Notes: generated by a model not told the origin, from the letters alone. Shown: positions 1 through 8,526, numbered from the stretch's first letter. The stretch: 54,518 bases of DNA from Candidatus Poseidoniales archaeon (GCA_003602475.1 QQSC01000009.1:67267-121784), one strand, 5' to 3'. A program made the numbers and translations.

Positions 1-125
1 ACGTTGGCGCCTTGGAGTTCCAAAAGGACGGCGACCTGATGCAACACATTCGCCACTTGGTTCCTCGAAAAGAACGGAGGGCCGTTGGGCCGCGGTTTGG
101 GAAGGACGAACGAGCCACCTGCCAT
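1..125 (-). CDS. N-terminus of PolX-family DNA polymerase/PHP protein (truncated by window edge)
   Basis: Reading the minus strand from the ATG at 125 gives 41 codons that run off the window. After a short proline-rich leader the peptide has a stretch of the form N-x-V-A-x-x-L-x-x-(V/I)-A-x-L-L-E-L-Q-G-A-N. This matches the opening helix of the 8-kDa/helix-hairpin-helix domain of bacterial and archaeal PolX (family X DNA polymerase fused to a PHP exonuclease), where 'IADLLELQGENPFR' is typical. PolX acts in gap-filling base excision repair. Only the first helix is visible, so polymerase and PHP motifs cannot be checked. It is divergent from the membrane-protein gene starting at 204. The identification rests on one motif and is moderately secure. 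Confidence 0.62.
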   Translation of the reverse strand, partial: MAGGSFVLPKPRPNGPPFFSRNQVANVLHQVAVLLELQGAN

Positions 126-203
126 GGTGAAAAGACTGGACGACCCTTGACAAAGGTTCGCCCGAGCCCGCATGTTCAAATGAGGGGCGTTGGTGGTGGA
201 ATC

Positions 204-530
204 ATGGTCGACCCCGTGGTCATCGAACACCTTGCAGAAGCCCTTTGCGGTGTTTCAGCGGTGTTGTTCACCTTTATTGCCACCTTCTCTCGTTCCGAGA
301 AGGCGGAACTGGTGGTCCAGAACATCATTTTCACCACGCTGATCCTCGCTGCCGTCGTGATGTGGTGGCTTTACCTGTCAGAAGGCACGTTGTGGGGCTC
401 AAATTACCTCCCCCTTCCCCTCTCGGTGGTCTGCATCGTGTTGGCCATCTCGGCAAGAATGAACATCAAAGGAGAAAACGTCTCTTTTGGAGCCAACCCG
501 CACAGTATTCGTCGCCGCGAAGAGGAGTGA
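204..530 (+). CDS. Small membrane protein, three predicted TM segments, unknown function
   Basis: A 108-residue protein starting MVDPVVIEHLAEAL. The frame is open further upstream, but the upstream part is charged and low-complexity and overlaps the divergent PolX gene, so I use the ATG at 204, preceded by a GGTGGTGG purine stretch. Three hydrophobic segments are visible, at about residues 10-25 (ending FTFIATF), 34-52 (IIFTTLILAAVVMWWLYL) and 60-78 (PLPLSVVCIVLAI). A short charged tail ends RRREEE. No catalytic motif is visible and I do not recognise the family. Its stop abuts the stop of the convergent NifU-like gene with no spacer. Confidence 0.6.
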   Translation: MVDPVVIEHLAEALCGVSAVLFTFIATFSRSEKAELVVQNIIFTTLILAAVVMWWLYLSEGTLWGSNYLPLPLSVVCIVLAISARMNIKGENVSFGANPHSIRRREEE

Positions 531-866
531 TCAGACGATTTCGCCTTGCGGCTCCTCGTCTGCGTCCGCAGAGGAGTTCCCTTCAGCGGATTCTTTTGCC
601 ATTTTCTGGTCGATGAACGTCCGCATGTAATCGGGCAACTCGCCGTTGACGAAGATCACGTCGTTCACGGGTTCGAGTTTTTTGAGCGAGTAGTAGATTT
701 GCATGGCCGTCATGGGTGTTGAAGAACAACCGTTGCAACCACCGTCGAGGGAGAGCATGATGTTTCCGTCGGTGGTGTCGAGGACGTTAACGACACCGTC
801 GTGCGCATCTAGGACCTCTTGGACCGGGCCAATTTCGGCCAAAATCTCCTCGGCACTGATGTCCAT
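531..866 (-). CDS. NifU C-terminal-domain Fe-S scaffold protein
   Basis: A 111-residue NifU-C/Nfu-type protein. The family binds a labile [4Fe-4S] cluster between two subunits and passes it to apo-proteins in the cytoplasm. The N-terminal helix (about 5-20, 'EEILAEIGPVQEVLDAH') and the strand pattern up to 'IMLSLDGGC' match the family. The CxxC cluster ligands are C44 and C47 (GGCNGCSS), followed by the helix that normally follows them. An acidic C-terminal tail of about 25 residues (ESAEGNSSADADEEP) extends beyond the domain. The ATG at 866 follows a GGGTGGA ribosome-binding site. It could be a stand-alone Nfu serving the many Fe-S enzymes of a heterotroph; no isc/suf genes are adjacent. Confidence 0.85.
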   Translation of the reverse strand: MDISAEEILAEIGPVQEVLDAHDGVVNVLDTTDGNIMLSLDGGCNGCSSTPMTAMQIYYSLKKLEPVNDVIFVNGELPDYMRTFIDQKMAKESAEGNSSADADEEPQGEIV

Positions 867-975
867 GGTCCACCCACTCAGCCACCCTCTTTCAACGATT
901 GCCCGCTGGAATGCTGCTGTGGTTCCAGTTAAGCAGAGGTAAAACCCTCCATTGGGCCATTTTTACGGGGGAACT

Positions 976-984
976 GCTTATGAA
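976..984 (+). promoter_or_regulatory. Probable TATA box for the pyrophosphatase gene
   Basis: The sequence GCTTATGAA lies about 30 nt upstream of the cluster of start codons at 1010-1021. Archaeal transcription usually starts about 25 nt after the TATA box. That would place the mRNA end at or just before the start codon, giving a leaderless or near-leaderless transcript. The same TTATGAA core lies 25-31 nt upstream of the tRNA-Glu gene. Confidence 0.45.
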
Positions 985-1012
985 TGGTTCTCAGGTGGCG
1001 GGGTCATAGGTG

Positions 1013-3109
1013 ATGATGATGCTCGATAACATTCCACTGATTTCTGCGGCTGCTGGTGTGCTTGGTTTGGTGATTGCATTCGTGCTGTACCAACAAGTAA
1101 ACAAGGTGAAGATTGACAACGAAACCGTTGCAGACATCACACAAGAAATTCAAGACGGGGCTATGGCGTTCCTCTTTGCGGAATACAAGGTCCTCTCAAT
1201 CTTCGTCGTTGTGGTCGGTGCTCTGCTGGCGTTCATCAACGATGTCGACACGTCCATCGCCTTCTTTGCGGGTGCCTTGGCATCCGTTCTCGCCGGGTTC
1301 TCCGGCATGCGAGCGGCAACATCTGCCAACGGCCGAACCGCCATGGCCGCCAAGACCGATGGCCAAGCAGGCGCCCTTGCTGTTTCATACAACGGTGGCG
1401 CCGTTATGGGTCTCTCCGTTGGCGGACTCGGTCTGCTCGGCATCTCCCTCATCGCTTTCTGGTTGGGTGCAGGTGAAACCACCGATGGTGCTCTCAACCC
1501 CGTGAGTGCTGCGGCCGGATTTGGAATGGGGGCTTCATCCATTGCTCTCTTTGCACGTGTTGGAGGCGGTATTTACACCAAGGCAGCCGACGTTGGCGCA
1601 GACCTTGTCGGAAAGGTTGAGGCGGGTATTCCTGAAGACGACCCACGCAACCCTGGTGTCATCGCAGACAACGTTGGAGACAACGTTGGTGACGTTGCCG
1701 GCATGGGTGCTGACATCTTCGAATCCTTTGTCGGCTCCATCATTGCCGCCATGGTCATCGCCAACGGTTTTGACAGCAGCGTTGCCCCCGATTATGTCAT
1801 GATGCCGATCATGCTCGGCCTCATCGGTTACATCGCATCCATCATCGGTGTGTTCTCCATGACCTTCCTCAAGAACGGTAGCGATCCCGCAGCAGCCCTG
1901 CGCAACACGACCTTCATTTCAGCCGCTTTGTTTTGGGCCGGCGGCTACCTTGCCATCAACGGCGGCCTCATTGAGGTTGAACTCGGCGTTATGCATTCCG
2001 TTGTACTCGGCAGCATCATCGGTATTCTCATCGGCTTGGTGACCGAATACTACACCGGAATCGAGCCGGTCTTCGGTATCAAAACGAAGGCCATCCCTCA
2101 CATTGGTGAAATGTCAAAGACCGGTCCAGCAACCAACGCCATCGCTGGGCTTTCGGTGGGCATGATGTCCACCTTCATTCCCGTCTGTCTCATCGCTCTT
2201 GGAATTCTTGGTGCCAACGAGTTTGGTGGCGAGGATTACGGTCTCTACTGCATTGCAATGGCTGCTATGGGCATGCTCGCAACGGTTGGCGTGACCATGA
2301 CCGTTGACGCATACGGTCCAGTTGCAGACAACGCCGGTGGTATCGCTGAGATGAGCGGTCTGGGCGACGATGTCCGTGCCATCACCGACGAACTCGATTC
2401 CATCGGAAACACCACCGCAGCGGTTGGAAAGGGCTTTGCTATCGGCTCAGCCGCTCTTACCGGTCTTGCCCTCTTCGCAGCCTACACCGCTGCCTTGAAC
2501 ACGGGTGGAAGTACGCTCGACTTGAGCCTCAACAACCCGATGGTTGTCATCGGCCTCCTCATTGGTGGCGGTCTTCCGTTTGTTGTCGCTGCCATGACCA
2601 TGACTTCCGTCGGCAAAGCGGCTGGTGACATGGTGATTGAAATCCGCCGCCAATTCAAGGAGATCCCAGGTCTCTTGGAAGGTAAAGAAGGCGTGAAGCC
2701 CGACTCTCAAACCTGTGTTGACATTTCAACAAAAGCAGCCCTTCGTGAGATGGTTGGGCCCGGTCTCGTAGCCATCCTTGCTCCAGTCATCGTTGGCTAT
2801 GCCCTCGGTTGGGATGCATTGGGTGGCCTGCTTGCAGGTTCTCTCGTCACCGGTGTCCTCATGGCCCTCTTCATGGCCAACGCAGGTGGCGCTTGGGACA
2901 ACGCCAAGAAAGCCATTGAGCAGAACCACATCGAAGGCGCCAAGAAAGGCGATGCCGCTCACGATGCAGCCGTCATTGGTGACACCATTGGCGACCCGTT
3001 CAAGGACACCTCCGGTCCTTCGCTGAACATCCTCATCAAACTGATGTCAATCGTCGCTGTGGTCCTTGCTGGAGCCGATGGATTCCTCAGCAAGACCGGC
3101 CTCCTTTGA
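1013..3109 (+). CDS. hppA: Membrane-bound ion-translocating pyrophosphatase (K+-dependent type)
   Basis: A roughly 698-residue polytopic protein that couples PPi hydrolysis to H+ or Na+ export across the cytoplasmic membrane, conserving energy from biosynthetic PPi. The signature [11 protein letters not shown] (about residues 193-203) is followed by an ED-rich segment and [13 protein letters not shown], which bind Mg-PPi. The second acidic half-site (DNAGGIAEM and the later [14 protein letters not shown]) is intact. The cation-dependence motif reads [10 protein letters not shown] near residue 465; alanine here marks the K+-stimulated subfamily, whereas K+-independent pumps have lysine. Length is normal. 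The start is ambiguous: a GTG at 1010 and three consecutive ATGs at 1013-1021; I use the first ATG. Whether it pumps H+ or Na+ cannot be settled by eye. Confidence 0.96.
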   Translation: MMMLDNIPLISAAAGVLGLVIAFVLYQQVNKVKIDNETVADITQEIQDGAMAFLFAEYKVLSIFVVVVGALLAFINDVDTSIAFFAGALASVLAGFSGMRAATSANGRTAMAAKTDGQAGALAVSYNGGAVMGLSVGGLGLLGISLIAFWLGAGETTDGALNPVSAAAGFGMGASSIALFARVGGGIYTKAADVGADLVGKVEAGIPEDDPRNPGVIADNVGDNVGDVAGMGADIFESFVGSIIAAMVIANGFDSSVAPDYVMMPIMLGLIGYIASIIGVFSMTFLKNGSDPAAALRNTTFISAALFWAGGYLAINGGLIEVELGVMHSVVLGSIIGILIGLVTEYYTGIEPVFGIKTKAIPHIGEMSKTGPATNAIAGLSVGMMSTFIPVCLIALGILGANEFGGEDYGLYCIAMAAMGMLATVGVTMTVDAYGPVADNAGGIAEMSGLGDDVRAITDELDSIGNTTAAVGKGFAIGSAALTGLALFAAYTAALNTGGSTLDLSLNNPMVVIGLLIGGGLPFVVAAMTMTSVGKAAGDMVIEIRRQFKEIPGLLEGKEGVKPDSQTCVDISTKAALREMVGPGLVAILAPVIVGYALGWDALGGLLAGSLVTGVLMALFMANAGGAWDNAKKAIEQNHIEGAKKGDAAHDAAVIGDTIGDPFKDTSGPSLNILIKLMSIVAVVLAGADGFLSKTGLL

Positions 3110-3168
3110 ACCAAGCCCCGGCTCTTTGGGAGCGTTAGCCTTTCAAGCACCGGACTGGACGCCACTCT

Positions 3169-4125
3169 ATGCGCCAAGCCGTGTTCATGGTTTTGCTGCT
3201 CTGCAGTTTGACACTGGCGGGCTGTTTGGATGGTCCCAGCGTTGATTCTGACGGCTACGGCAACACGTCGGAAAGCGAATTGCTCTTGCCGACATGGTCG
3301 GTTGGAGACCAGTGGCTCTACACCTTCAGTACGCCACAGTTTGATGAAGACAGTGCTCGCTTGGTCGTGGCGGAGTTGGATGAAGATGACGGCTTGTACC
3401 GGTTAGGGATTTCAAGCGAACGGGAAGCCCAGCGCCACGCCGTCATCAATCACAATCCGTTCCTCGGTCGAATCACAATGGACGGTCTGTCCGTTTTCGA
3501 AGAAGGTGAAGCACAGCAGGTGTTCAATTTCCCTTGGGCGTTGGGCGACACGTGGATGTTCACCCTTCTCGGTCAACAATGGTCGGCAACGACCGTCTCC
3601 ATCTACGACGGTGTGGTTGAGGTTCAAGCGACCTCCTCTGATGGTCACCGATTGGACTACGCCTTCAGCGGTCGAGCAGGTTTCCTTGATTCGTTCGTAT
3701 GGACGGACGACGATGGCGTGGAGCAACTGCGAATGCAATTGAACCAAGTGAACACGGGTTACGAAGGCGACGTCCATTTCTATCGTGCTCGTGACCTTCT
3801 CGACAACGTCTACGAAAGCACCGACAACGATGTTTACGACTCGTTTCTCGACAGCGGCCACCCTGACGGCTCGGAATGGGACGCCTTGGTTTGGTACATC
3901 GACGCCACCATCGCAGGTGGAGGATCTGGCAGTTTGACCATGAACGACCACACCGGTGCTTCTCCGTTGATTCGCACGTGGGGTTCTGGCGCCACTGAAT
4001 CCGGCACCATCGGGACCGTTCCGTCAAATTCTGGCGATTATTCGCTGACCGTCAATCTACGGGGGCAATCCTCCATGCTTCATTTCCGAGTTGCTGGTGC
4101 CATCGTCACCCAGTGGACGCTTTGA
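3169..4125 (+). CDS. Secreted lipoprotein of unknown function
   Basis: A 318-residue protein with a lipoprotein signal peptide: a short basic N-terminus, a hydrophobic core, and the lipobox L-A-G-C with the modified cysteine at residue 19. The mature part begins with a Ser/Asp-rich linker typical of archaeal surface lipoproteins. A beta-rich ectodomain follows, with Trp/Tyr-containing strands (for example WSVGDQWLYTF and WALGDTWMFTL, two similar 'W-x-x-G-D-x-W' segments near residues 44 and 123). This hints at an internal duplication. No enzymatic motif is visible. It lies between the pyrophosphatase and the esterase on the same strand, and the esterase start follows its stop by 9 nt, so the two are probably cotranscribed. 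Confidence 0.75.
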   Translation: MRQAVFMVLLLCSLTLAGCLDGPSVDSDGYGNTSESELLLPTWSVGDQWLYTFSTPQFDEDSARLVVAELDEDDGLYRLGISSEREAQRHAVINHNPFLGRITMDGLSVFEEGEAQQVFNFPWALGDTWMFTLLGQQWSATTVSIYDGVVEVQATSSDGHRLDYAFSGRAGFLDSFVWTDDDGVEQLRMQLNQVNTGYEGDVHFYRARDLLDNVYESTDNDVYDSFLDSGHPDGSEWDALVWYIDATIAGGGSGSLTMNDHTGASPLIRTWGSGATESGTIGTVPSNSGDYSLTVNLRGQSSMLHFRVAGAIVTQWTL

Positions 4126-4134
4126 GGTGGTTCA

Positions 4135-4737
4135 TTGCCTACCCTCATCATGATGCACGGCATGACCGGCGATGCCAACATGATGCGACCGTTTGCAGAA
4201 AAGGTTCTGCCAGAAGGCTGGACCTTGCTGGTTCCCGAAGCCCGCTTCCCACATCCCATCAGGGGCAGAACCTGGTGGAGGTACGAGGACGAAGACGCCG
4301 ATGTGACCCGCAGAAGGACCCTTTCTCGTCGAGAACTGATGGACGTGGACGCCTCTCTTTCACAACTTGAACAACTCATTGCATCGCAAGCACCGATGGG
4401 GCCGCTGGTGGTTGGAGGTTTTTCTCAGGGCGGTGCCATGGCACAAGAACTGCTCCACCTTCCCGTGGCTGACAGGATCGTCGGTTTGGTGTGCATGGGG
4501 ACACGGCTGGTGCGTCCAATGGAGTTGCGCATGCGTCTGGGTGAACTTGAACGGAAGCGCATGTTTTGGATGCATGGTGAACGAGATTTGCGGGTTCCCA
4601 TCGAAGACGGATGGGCAATTGCCCACCTTTTCGAGTCGGGAGGGTGGGCGGTTGAGCTGATCGAGCACCCCAAAGGGCACATGATTCCAATCGAACATCA
4701 CGATGCGCTAAAAGAGTGGCTCACGACGTTTTCCTGA
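4135..4737 (+). CDS. Alpha/beta-hydrolase, carboxylesterase/phospholipase type
   Basis: A 200-residue cytoplasmic hydrolase of the YpfH/lysophospholipase-carboxylesterase type. The core begins with LIMMHGMTGD, which supplies the oxyanion region. The nucleophile elbow is GGFSQGG (about residues 97-103). The acid is in MHGERDLRVP and the histidine in PKGHMIP near the C-terminus, so the catalytic triad is complete. Length matches this compact family. It probably cleaves small carboxylic or lipid esters; the substrate is unknown. The start is TTG at 4135, supported by GAGGTGG ending 4 nt upstream, and no nearby in-frame ATG would preserve the first strand. Its 3' end overlaps the convergent glutaredoxin gene by 17 nt. 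Confidence 0.85.
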   Translation: MPTLIMMHGMTGDANMMRPFAEKVLPEGWTLLVPEARFPHPIRGRTWWRYEDEDADVTRRRTLSRRELMDVDASLSQLEQLIASQAPMGPLVVGGFSQGGAMAQELLHLPVADRIVGLVCMGTRLVRPMELRMRLGELERKRMFWMHGERDLRVPIEDGWAIAHLFESGGWAVELIEHPKGHMIPIEHHDALKEWLTTFS

Positions 4738-5011
4738 TGTACCGGTTGGTTTCATCAAACCCACCAATAAACATCGTTTGTCCACTGCGGATGTCAAACA
4801 CAACCGGGACGGTTCGGTGGCCCGTGGCCTGAACAACTGCGGTTCTGTAGTCTGGATGCTCGTCGAAGTTGTGTTCGGTGAAGGTCAACCCTTTTCCGTC
4901 GAGAAGCCGCTTGAGGGCCTTGCAGTAACCGCAAAAGTTTCCAGTATAGACCAAGAAATCCGTGCTGGCTTCCATGGCATGCTTCACAATGATTTCTTCC
5001 GACATGACCAT
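4721..5011 (-). CDS. Glutaredoxin
   Basis: A 96-residue glutaredoxin-fold thiol oxidoreductase. The active site is CGYC at residues 27-30, at the end of the first strand (FLVYTGNFCGYC). The cis-proline loop TVPVVF and the glutathione/substrate-binding GGFDE follow in the normal order. Such proteins reduce disulfides or glutathione-like mixed disulfides; archaea of this group may use another low-molecular thiol. Two starts are possible, ATG 5011 or ATG 5005, differing by two residues. It lies 19 nt downstream of the hypothetical gene 5031-5633 on the same strand, so an operon is likely. It is convergent with, and overlaps, the esterase gene. Confidence 0.88.
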   Translation of the reverse strand: MVMSEEIIVKHAMEASTDFLVYTGNFCGYCKALKRLLDGKGLTFTEHNFDEHPDYRTAVVQATGHRTVPVVFDIRSGQTMFIGGFDETNRYIRKTS

Positions 5012-5030
5012 ATGGCATCCAAGGTCCCAT

Positions 5031-5633
5031 TTAATTCCCTGTGTGAGTATTCCACACTGCTTGTCCTACATCACCAAGGTGAACCCCCTTGGTGTCAAGG
5101 CAAACCGCCACCCAGCCGTCGAGATCGGGGATTTCTGGTTTATGCATCAACTTGAGCGTTTCAGCGGGTGCTTGGACGGACCATTCAATGGCCTTCATCA
5201 ATTCCGGGTGGGCTTTGGTGTCGCATCGGACGCACACCACCTCTTTGCCTGCGTTGGCCAGGCTTTTGGCAAGGACTTCAACGATGAGGCTTGACATCCC
5301 CTGTTCACTGCGAAGACTGGCCCCTCGAGCAGAGGTCCACGATTGTTCAACAAAACGCTCCCCGTCAAACCCTCCAAAGTCGGTGATCACGACCAACCTG
5401 TTGATGGATTCGGAAGATTTGATGCTGTCAACCAGACCATGGAAGGCTTCGAGGGAATGATCCAATCCCTGACGACCCGTTTGCTGACTGTGGTGAACGG
5501 TGTGAATCACCGTGTTGGCATCAGCAAGCGTTGTTGGGACAACGAAACCTTCCTGGCGGTTCATGAAGGCGTTCAGCCAAGCAGAAGGGCCGTGGGCATG
5601 AACGTTGACTCGCCCGATGTTCCGCTCTTGCAT
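5031..5633 (-). CDS. Conserved-looking hypothetical protein, cotranscribed with glutaredoxin
   Basis: A 200-residue soluble protein that I do not recognise. The start at 5633 is strongly supported by GGAGG 7 nt upstream. Sequence features: a His-rich N-terminal third (VNVHAHGPS, VIHTVHHS), then alternating strands and helices (RLVVITDFGGFDG near 80-91; GKEVVCVRCDTKAHPEL near 130-145; GWVAVCLDTKG near 175-185), suggesting a Rossmann-like alpha/beta fold. No P-loop or nucleotide signature is clear. Two cysteines in VVCVRCD could be redox-active or bind metal, which would fit the downstream glutaredoxin. It is divergent from the FMN reductase at 5699, so the 65-nt gap probably carries two promoters. 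Confidence 0.7.
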   Translation of the reverse strand: MQERNIGRVNVHAHGPSAWLNAFMNRQEGFVVPTTLADANTVIHTVHHSQQTGRQGLDHSLEAFHGLVDSIKSSESINRLVVITDFGGFDGERFVEQSWTSARGASLRSEQGMSSLIVEVLAKSLANAGKEVVCVRCDTKAHPELMKAIEWSVQAPAETLKLMHKPEIPDLDGWVAVCLDTKGVHLGDVGQAVWNTHTGN

Positions 5634-5698
5634 TCAATGGCCTCCGGTATCGTGACGTTGACTGGCAACCCTAAAAGGGTCGGGGAGGTGGAAAATGC

Positions 5699-6208
5699 AT
5701 GGCCAAGATTTCCATCATCATCGCATCCGATGGCAACAACGTCGTGCTGGGGAAGACCGTGGCTGAGGTGGCTCAATCAATGGGTCATGAACCATCGGTT
5801 GTGAAATTGAACGACCATGACCTCCCACTGTTCACCATCCATCGTGAAAACAACGAACCTCGTCCACCGGGTTTGACCCCCTTGGTTGATGCCCTGAAGA
5901 GCAGCGAGGCTTGGGTGGTGTTGGCCCCTGAATACAACGGTTCCTTTCCACCTTGCCTCAACAATGCGGTTGCATGGCTCAGCCGCGAAGGGGACGACTT
6001 CAGAACGCTCTTTCGCCATCGTCCCGTTGCGCTTGGGACCCATTCTGGTGGTGGCGGACAGCATGCGCTTATGGCCATGCGAATGCAACTCGCATATGTG
6101 GGATGCAATGTGGTTGGCCGCACCTTGGTCGTGAACAAAACCAAACCCGTGAACGAGGATTCAATTCGGGATGTCATCCACAGTTTGATGCAGGGCGTGG
6201 CCCCTTGA
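5699..6208 (+). CDS. NADPH-dependent FMN reductase-like flavoprotein
   Basis: A 169-residue flavodoxin-like protein of the NADPH-dependent FMN/azoreductase/chromate reductase family. The N-terminal strand plus phosphate loop (ISIIIASDGNN) is followed by the diagnostic central motif APEYNGSFPPCLNNAVAWLSR (about 81-101), which in the family contacts flavin. A glycine-rich HSGGGGQH near 118-125 matches the usual SxGG loop. The enzyme would use NAD(P)H to reduce a flavin, quinone or metal, supporting redox stress tolerance. The start at 5699 has a strong GGGGAGGTG site 8 nt upstream. Its TGA overlaps the TTG start of the pirin gene (TTGA), so the two are translationally coupled. Confidence 0.85.
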   Translation: MAKISIIIASDGNNVVLGKTVAEVAQSMGHEPSVVKLNDHDLPLFTIHRENNEPRPPGLTPLVDALKSSEAWVVLAPEYNGSFPPCLNNAVAWLSREGDDFRTLFRHRPVALGTHSGGGGQHALMAMRMQLAYVGCNVVGRTLVVNKTKPVNEDSIRDVIHSLMQGVAP

Positions 6209-7044
6209 ACCGCACAATCACCTCCATCGTCCCTACTCATACCGTCAAGGAAGGCGGTGGGTTCAGTGTTCGTCGGCCCGTTGCCATGGGTCGTTTGATG
6301 AGTCCCTTCTTGCTTCTTGATGAGATGGGTCCGGTGGTGTATGGTCCTGGGGAAGCCATCGGTGCACCGAGCCACCCCCATCGTGGGTTCGAAACCGTAA
6401 CGTACCTTCTCGAGGGAAACATGTGCCATGCGGACTCGGCCGGCAACAACGGGGACATCAACCCAGGCGATGTTCAATGGATGACGGCAGGGCGAGGTGT
6501 GATTCATTCAGAACTCCCTCAGGACGAACTGTTGCAAAACGGAGGGCGAGTGCATGGTTTTCAAATCTGGGTCAACCTGCCAGCCAAGGACAAAATGATG
6601 ATGCCCCGATACCAAGACATTCCATCCGCCAACATTCCCTTCGTGGAATCGGAGTCAGGCGATGTTTGGGCGAAAGTGATCGCAGGAAAGGCGCTTGGTG
6701 TTGAAGCGGTCATCGATACGGTCATACCCATCACTTACATTCACCTCAGGTTGCAACCCGGGGCGGCTTACGTTCACCCGTGTGACCACGATCACAACAT
6801 GATGCTCTACACGTTTGGCGGTTCCATGTCCGTTGAAGGACGTCGCCTTGAGGACGGAAGCCTTGGATTGCTGTCCAACGGTCGTTCCTTTTCTCTCGTC
6901 GCAGGTGATGAGGGTGCTGAATGTCTCATTCTCGGTGGACCGGGACTGGACGAACCCATTGCACGCTACGGCCCGTTTGTGATGAACACACGTGAAGAAA
7001 TTGTTCAAGCCATCAACGACTACAACAACGGTGAACTGGCCTGA
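6205..7044 (+). CDS. Pirin family protein
   Basis: A 279-residue bicupin. The metal ligands of pirins are present in HPHRGFE (two histidines) and GVIHSE (His and Glu) of the N-terminal cupin. The family opening 'EGGGFSVRRP' is near residue 20. The C-terminal cupin begins around PITYIHLRLQPGAAY. Bacterial and archaeal pirins are Fe-binding proteins, some with quercetinase activity; others modulate enzymes or transcription, so the exact role is open. The frame is open much further upstream, but that part is the FMN reductase in another frame. TTG at 6205, overlapping the reductase stop, is the only start that keeps the first strand. Its stop abuts that of the convergent peroxiredoxin. Confidence 0.88.
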   Translation: MNRTITSIVPTHTVKEGGGFSVRRPVAMGRLMSPFLLLDEMGPVVYGPGEAIGAPSHPHRGFETVTYLLEGNMCHADSAGNNGDINPGDVQWMTAGRGVIHSELPQDELLQNGGRVHGFQIWVNLPAKDKMMMPRYQDIPSANIPFVESESGDVWAKVIAGKALGVEAVIDTVIPITYIHLRLQPGAAYVHPCDHDHNMMLYTFGGSMSVEGRRLEDGSLGLLSNGRSFSLVAGDEGAECLILGGPGLDEPIARYGPFVMNTREEIVQAINDYNNGELA

Positions 7045-7506
7045 TCATTGGCTGCAGTGTGCCATGATTTCGTCGTAATTTGGCTCTTGGCCGAGGGAAT
7101 CACACACCCAAACATAACCTACGCTTCCATCGGCTTCCACGACCACAACGGCTCGGTTTGCCACGGTGTATCCATCGATGACAAAGTTGTCGAAAGCCAT
7201 GCCGTAATCGGTGATCATGGTTCTGTGAACGTCGCTGAGGAGGGTAAACGCCAATCCATTCTCCTTTGCAAAAGCCCCGTTGGAGAACGGTGAGTCCACC
7301 GATACACCAAGCACGGTCGCTCCAACCTCGTTGAGTGCAGCCATCGAATCTTGGAAAGAGCACAGCTCAGTTGTGCAGGTACCGGTAAAGGCTGCTGGAT
7401 AGAAGGCCAACACAACGCGCTGACCTGCGAAGTCTTGCAGGCTTACGGTGCTCTTGTCGGTGGCGGTTAAGGTGAAGGCGGGGGCGGTATCTCCTATGTT
7501 TAGCAT
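7045..7506 (-). CDS. Peroxiredoxin (AhpC/TSA, AhpE-like)
   Basis: A 153-residue thiol peroxidase. The peroxidatic cysteine is C44 in the P-x-x-F-T-G-T-C loop, and a second cysteine C49 (TCTTELC) is five residues on, an arrangement seen in PrxQ/AhpE-type enzymes where it can act as resolver. The conserved arginine is R118 in VANRAVVVV. It would reduce H2O2 or organic peroxides using thioredoxin- or glutaredoxin-type donors, and the glutaredoxin 2 kb away is a candidate. The ATG at 7506 is chosen over a TTG two codons upstream because the family begins 'ML-x-x-G-D-x-A-P-x-F'. It is convergent with the pirin gene, the two stop codons being adjacent. Confidence 0.9.
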   Translation of the reverse strand: MLNIGDTAPAFTLTATDKSTVSLQDFAGQRVVLAFYPAAFTGTCTTELCSFQDSMAALNEVGATVLGVSVDSPFSNGAFAKENGLAFTLLSDVHRTMITDYGMAFDNFVIDGYTVANRAVVVVEADGSVGYVWVCDSLGQEPNYDEIMAHCSQ

Positions 7507-7627
7507 GGTCAAAGGGACGGTCGTGCATCCTTAATCTTGACCGTCTTCATTTTTCACATGATTCAGTGTACCGGTTTAAGAATAACACCGATGACCCTTG
7601 CCCATGACGAGATGGAAACCAACCAAC

Positions 7628-8494
7628 ATGGCGTCACCGTCCGGTCTACGGGTTGTCATCACTGGAGCGAACGCTGGCATTGGCTTCGAAGCCGCCAAAC
7701 ATTTCGCTGCACGAGGAGCTGACGTCACCCTTGCGTGCCGAGACATGAACAAAGCCGAGGGAGCCATTGAGCGAATACGCCATTCGGGTATTGAAGGGAG
7801 CCTCGAAGCCATTCATCTTGATCTGGCGAACCTTGACAGTGTTGAAGCGTTCTCAAGTGAATTCATCAATCGGCATTCACGGCTTGACCGCTTGGTTCTC
7901 AACGCAGGACTGATGGTACCGCCGCTTGGTCGGACCGTACAGGGATTTGAACAACAATTCGGGGTCAACCACCTCGGGCATCACGCTCTGACATGCCGAC
8001 TTCATCCATTGTTGTCGTCCAGCCCCGGTTCACGGGTGGTGTCCGTGACCAGCGTGGCCGGCGACATGGGGAAACTCTGGTGGGACGATGTCAACTGGTC
8101 ACAACGGCGTTACAATGCGTGGGCGGCGTACTCTCAGAGCAAATTGGCCAATCAACTGTTTATTCGCGGTTTAGCATCTCGGGTTTCTTACGGAACCGCT
8201 TTGGCTCATCCCGGTTGGTCCCGAACCAGCCTTCAGCGTCATTCGTTGGGTGCTGCTTTCGGTAACTTCTTGCTTCGCCCGTTCAACATGAGTGCTGAAA
8301 AAGGATCCTGGTCCACCCTTCGCGCTGCGATGGAAGAAGACGTGTCGCCCATGGTGTATTTTGGTGCCAAAGGCTTGACACAACTTGCAGGCTCGCCCAA
8401 ACCCCGTCAACTCGCCAAGCGTGCGAGAAGCGACGACGATGCGGACCGGTTGTGGGATCTCAGCGCAGAACTCACCGGTCTGACCATACCCTGA
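7628..8494 (+). CDS. Short-chain dehydrogenase/reductase (retinol dehydrogenase-like)
   Basis: A 288-residue classical SDR. The cofactor loop TGANAGIG is near residues 12-19, NAG is in VLNAGLM, and the catalytic serine is in VSVTSVAG. The Y-x-x-x-K pair is in YSQSKLANQL, with the upstream W-D-D-V-N-W stretch typical of the WW-domain oxidoreductase/retinol-dehydrogenase-like subfamily. An arginine in LACRDMNKA after the second strand suggests NADPH preference. The substrate is unknown (alcohol/ketone). Starts are ambiguous: ATG 7628 follows GAGATGG by 8 nt; ATG 7604 or TTG 7598 would suit a leaderless transcript from the TATA-like GTTTAAGAA near 7573. The gene is followed by T-tracts that probably end transcription. 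Confidence 0.87.
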   Translation: MASPSGLRVVITGANAGIGFEAAKHFAARGADVTLACRDMNKAEGAIERIRHSGIEGSLEAIHLDLANLDSVEAFSSEFINRHSRLDRLVLNAGLMVPPLGRTVQGFEQQFGVNHLGHHALTCRLHPLLSSSPGSRVVSVTSVAGDMGKLWWDDVNWSQRRYNAWAAYSQSKLANQLFIRGLASRVSYGTALAHPGWSRTSLQRHSLGAAFGNFLLRPFNMSAEKGSWSTLRAAMEEDVSPMVYFGAKGLTQLAGSPKPRQLAKRARSDDDADRLWDLSAELTGLTIP

Positions 8495-8498
8495 GGGA

Positions 8499-8526
8499 TT
8501 TTTTCTTCCTGATATCCTCTTTTTTT
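8499..8526 (+). terminator. T-rich intrinsic terminator after the dehydrogenase gene
   Basis: Two T-tracts (six T at 8499-8504 and seven T at 8520-8526) begin 5 nt after the dehydrogenase stop codon. Archaeal RNA polymerase terminates on U-rich runs without needing a hairpin. The tract separates this gene from the oppositely oriented tRNA-Glu. Confidence 0.5.

Noticed and set aside
5953-6204. Upstream extension of the pirin frame
   Set aside because: It lies inside the FMN reductase in another frame and lacks pirin homology.
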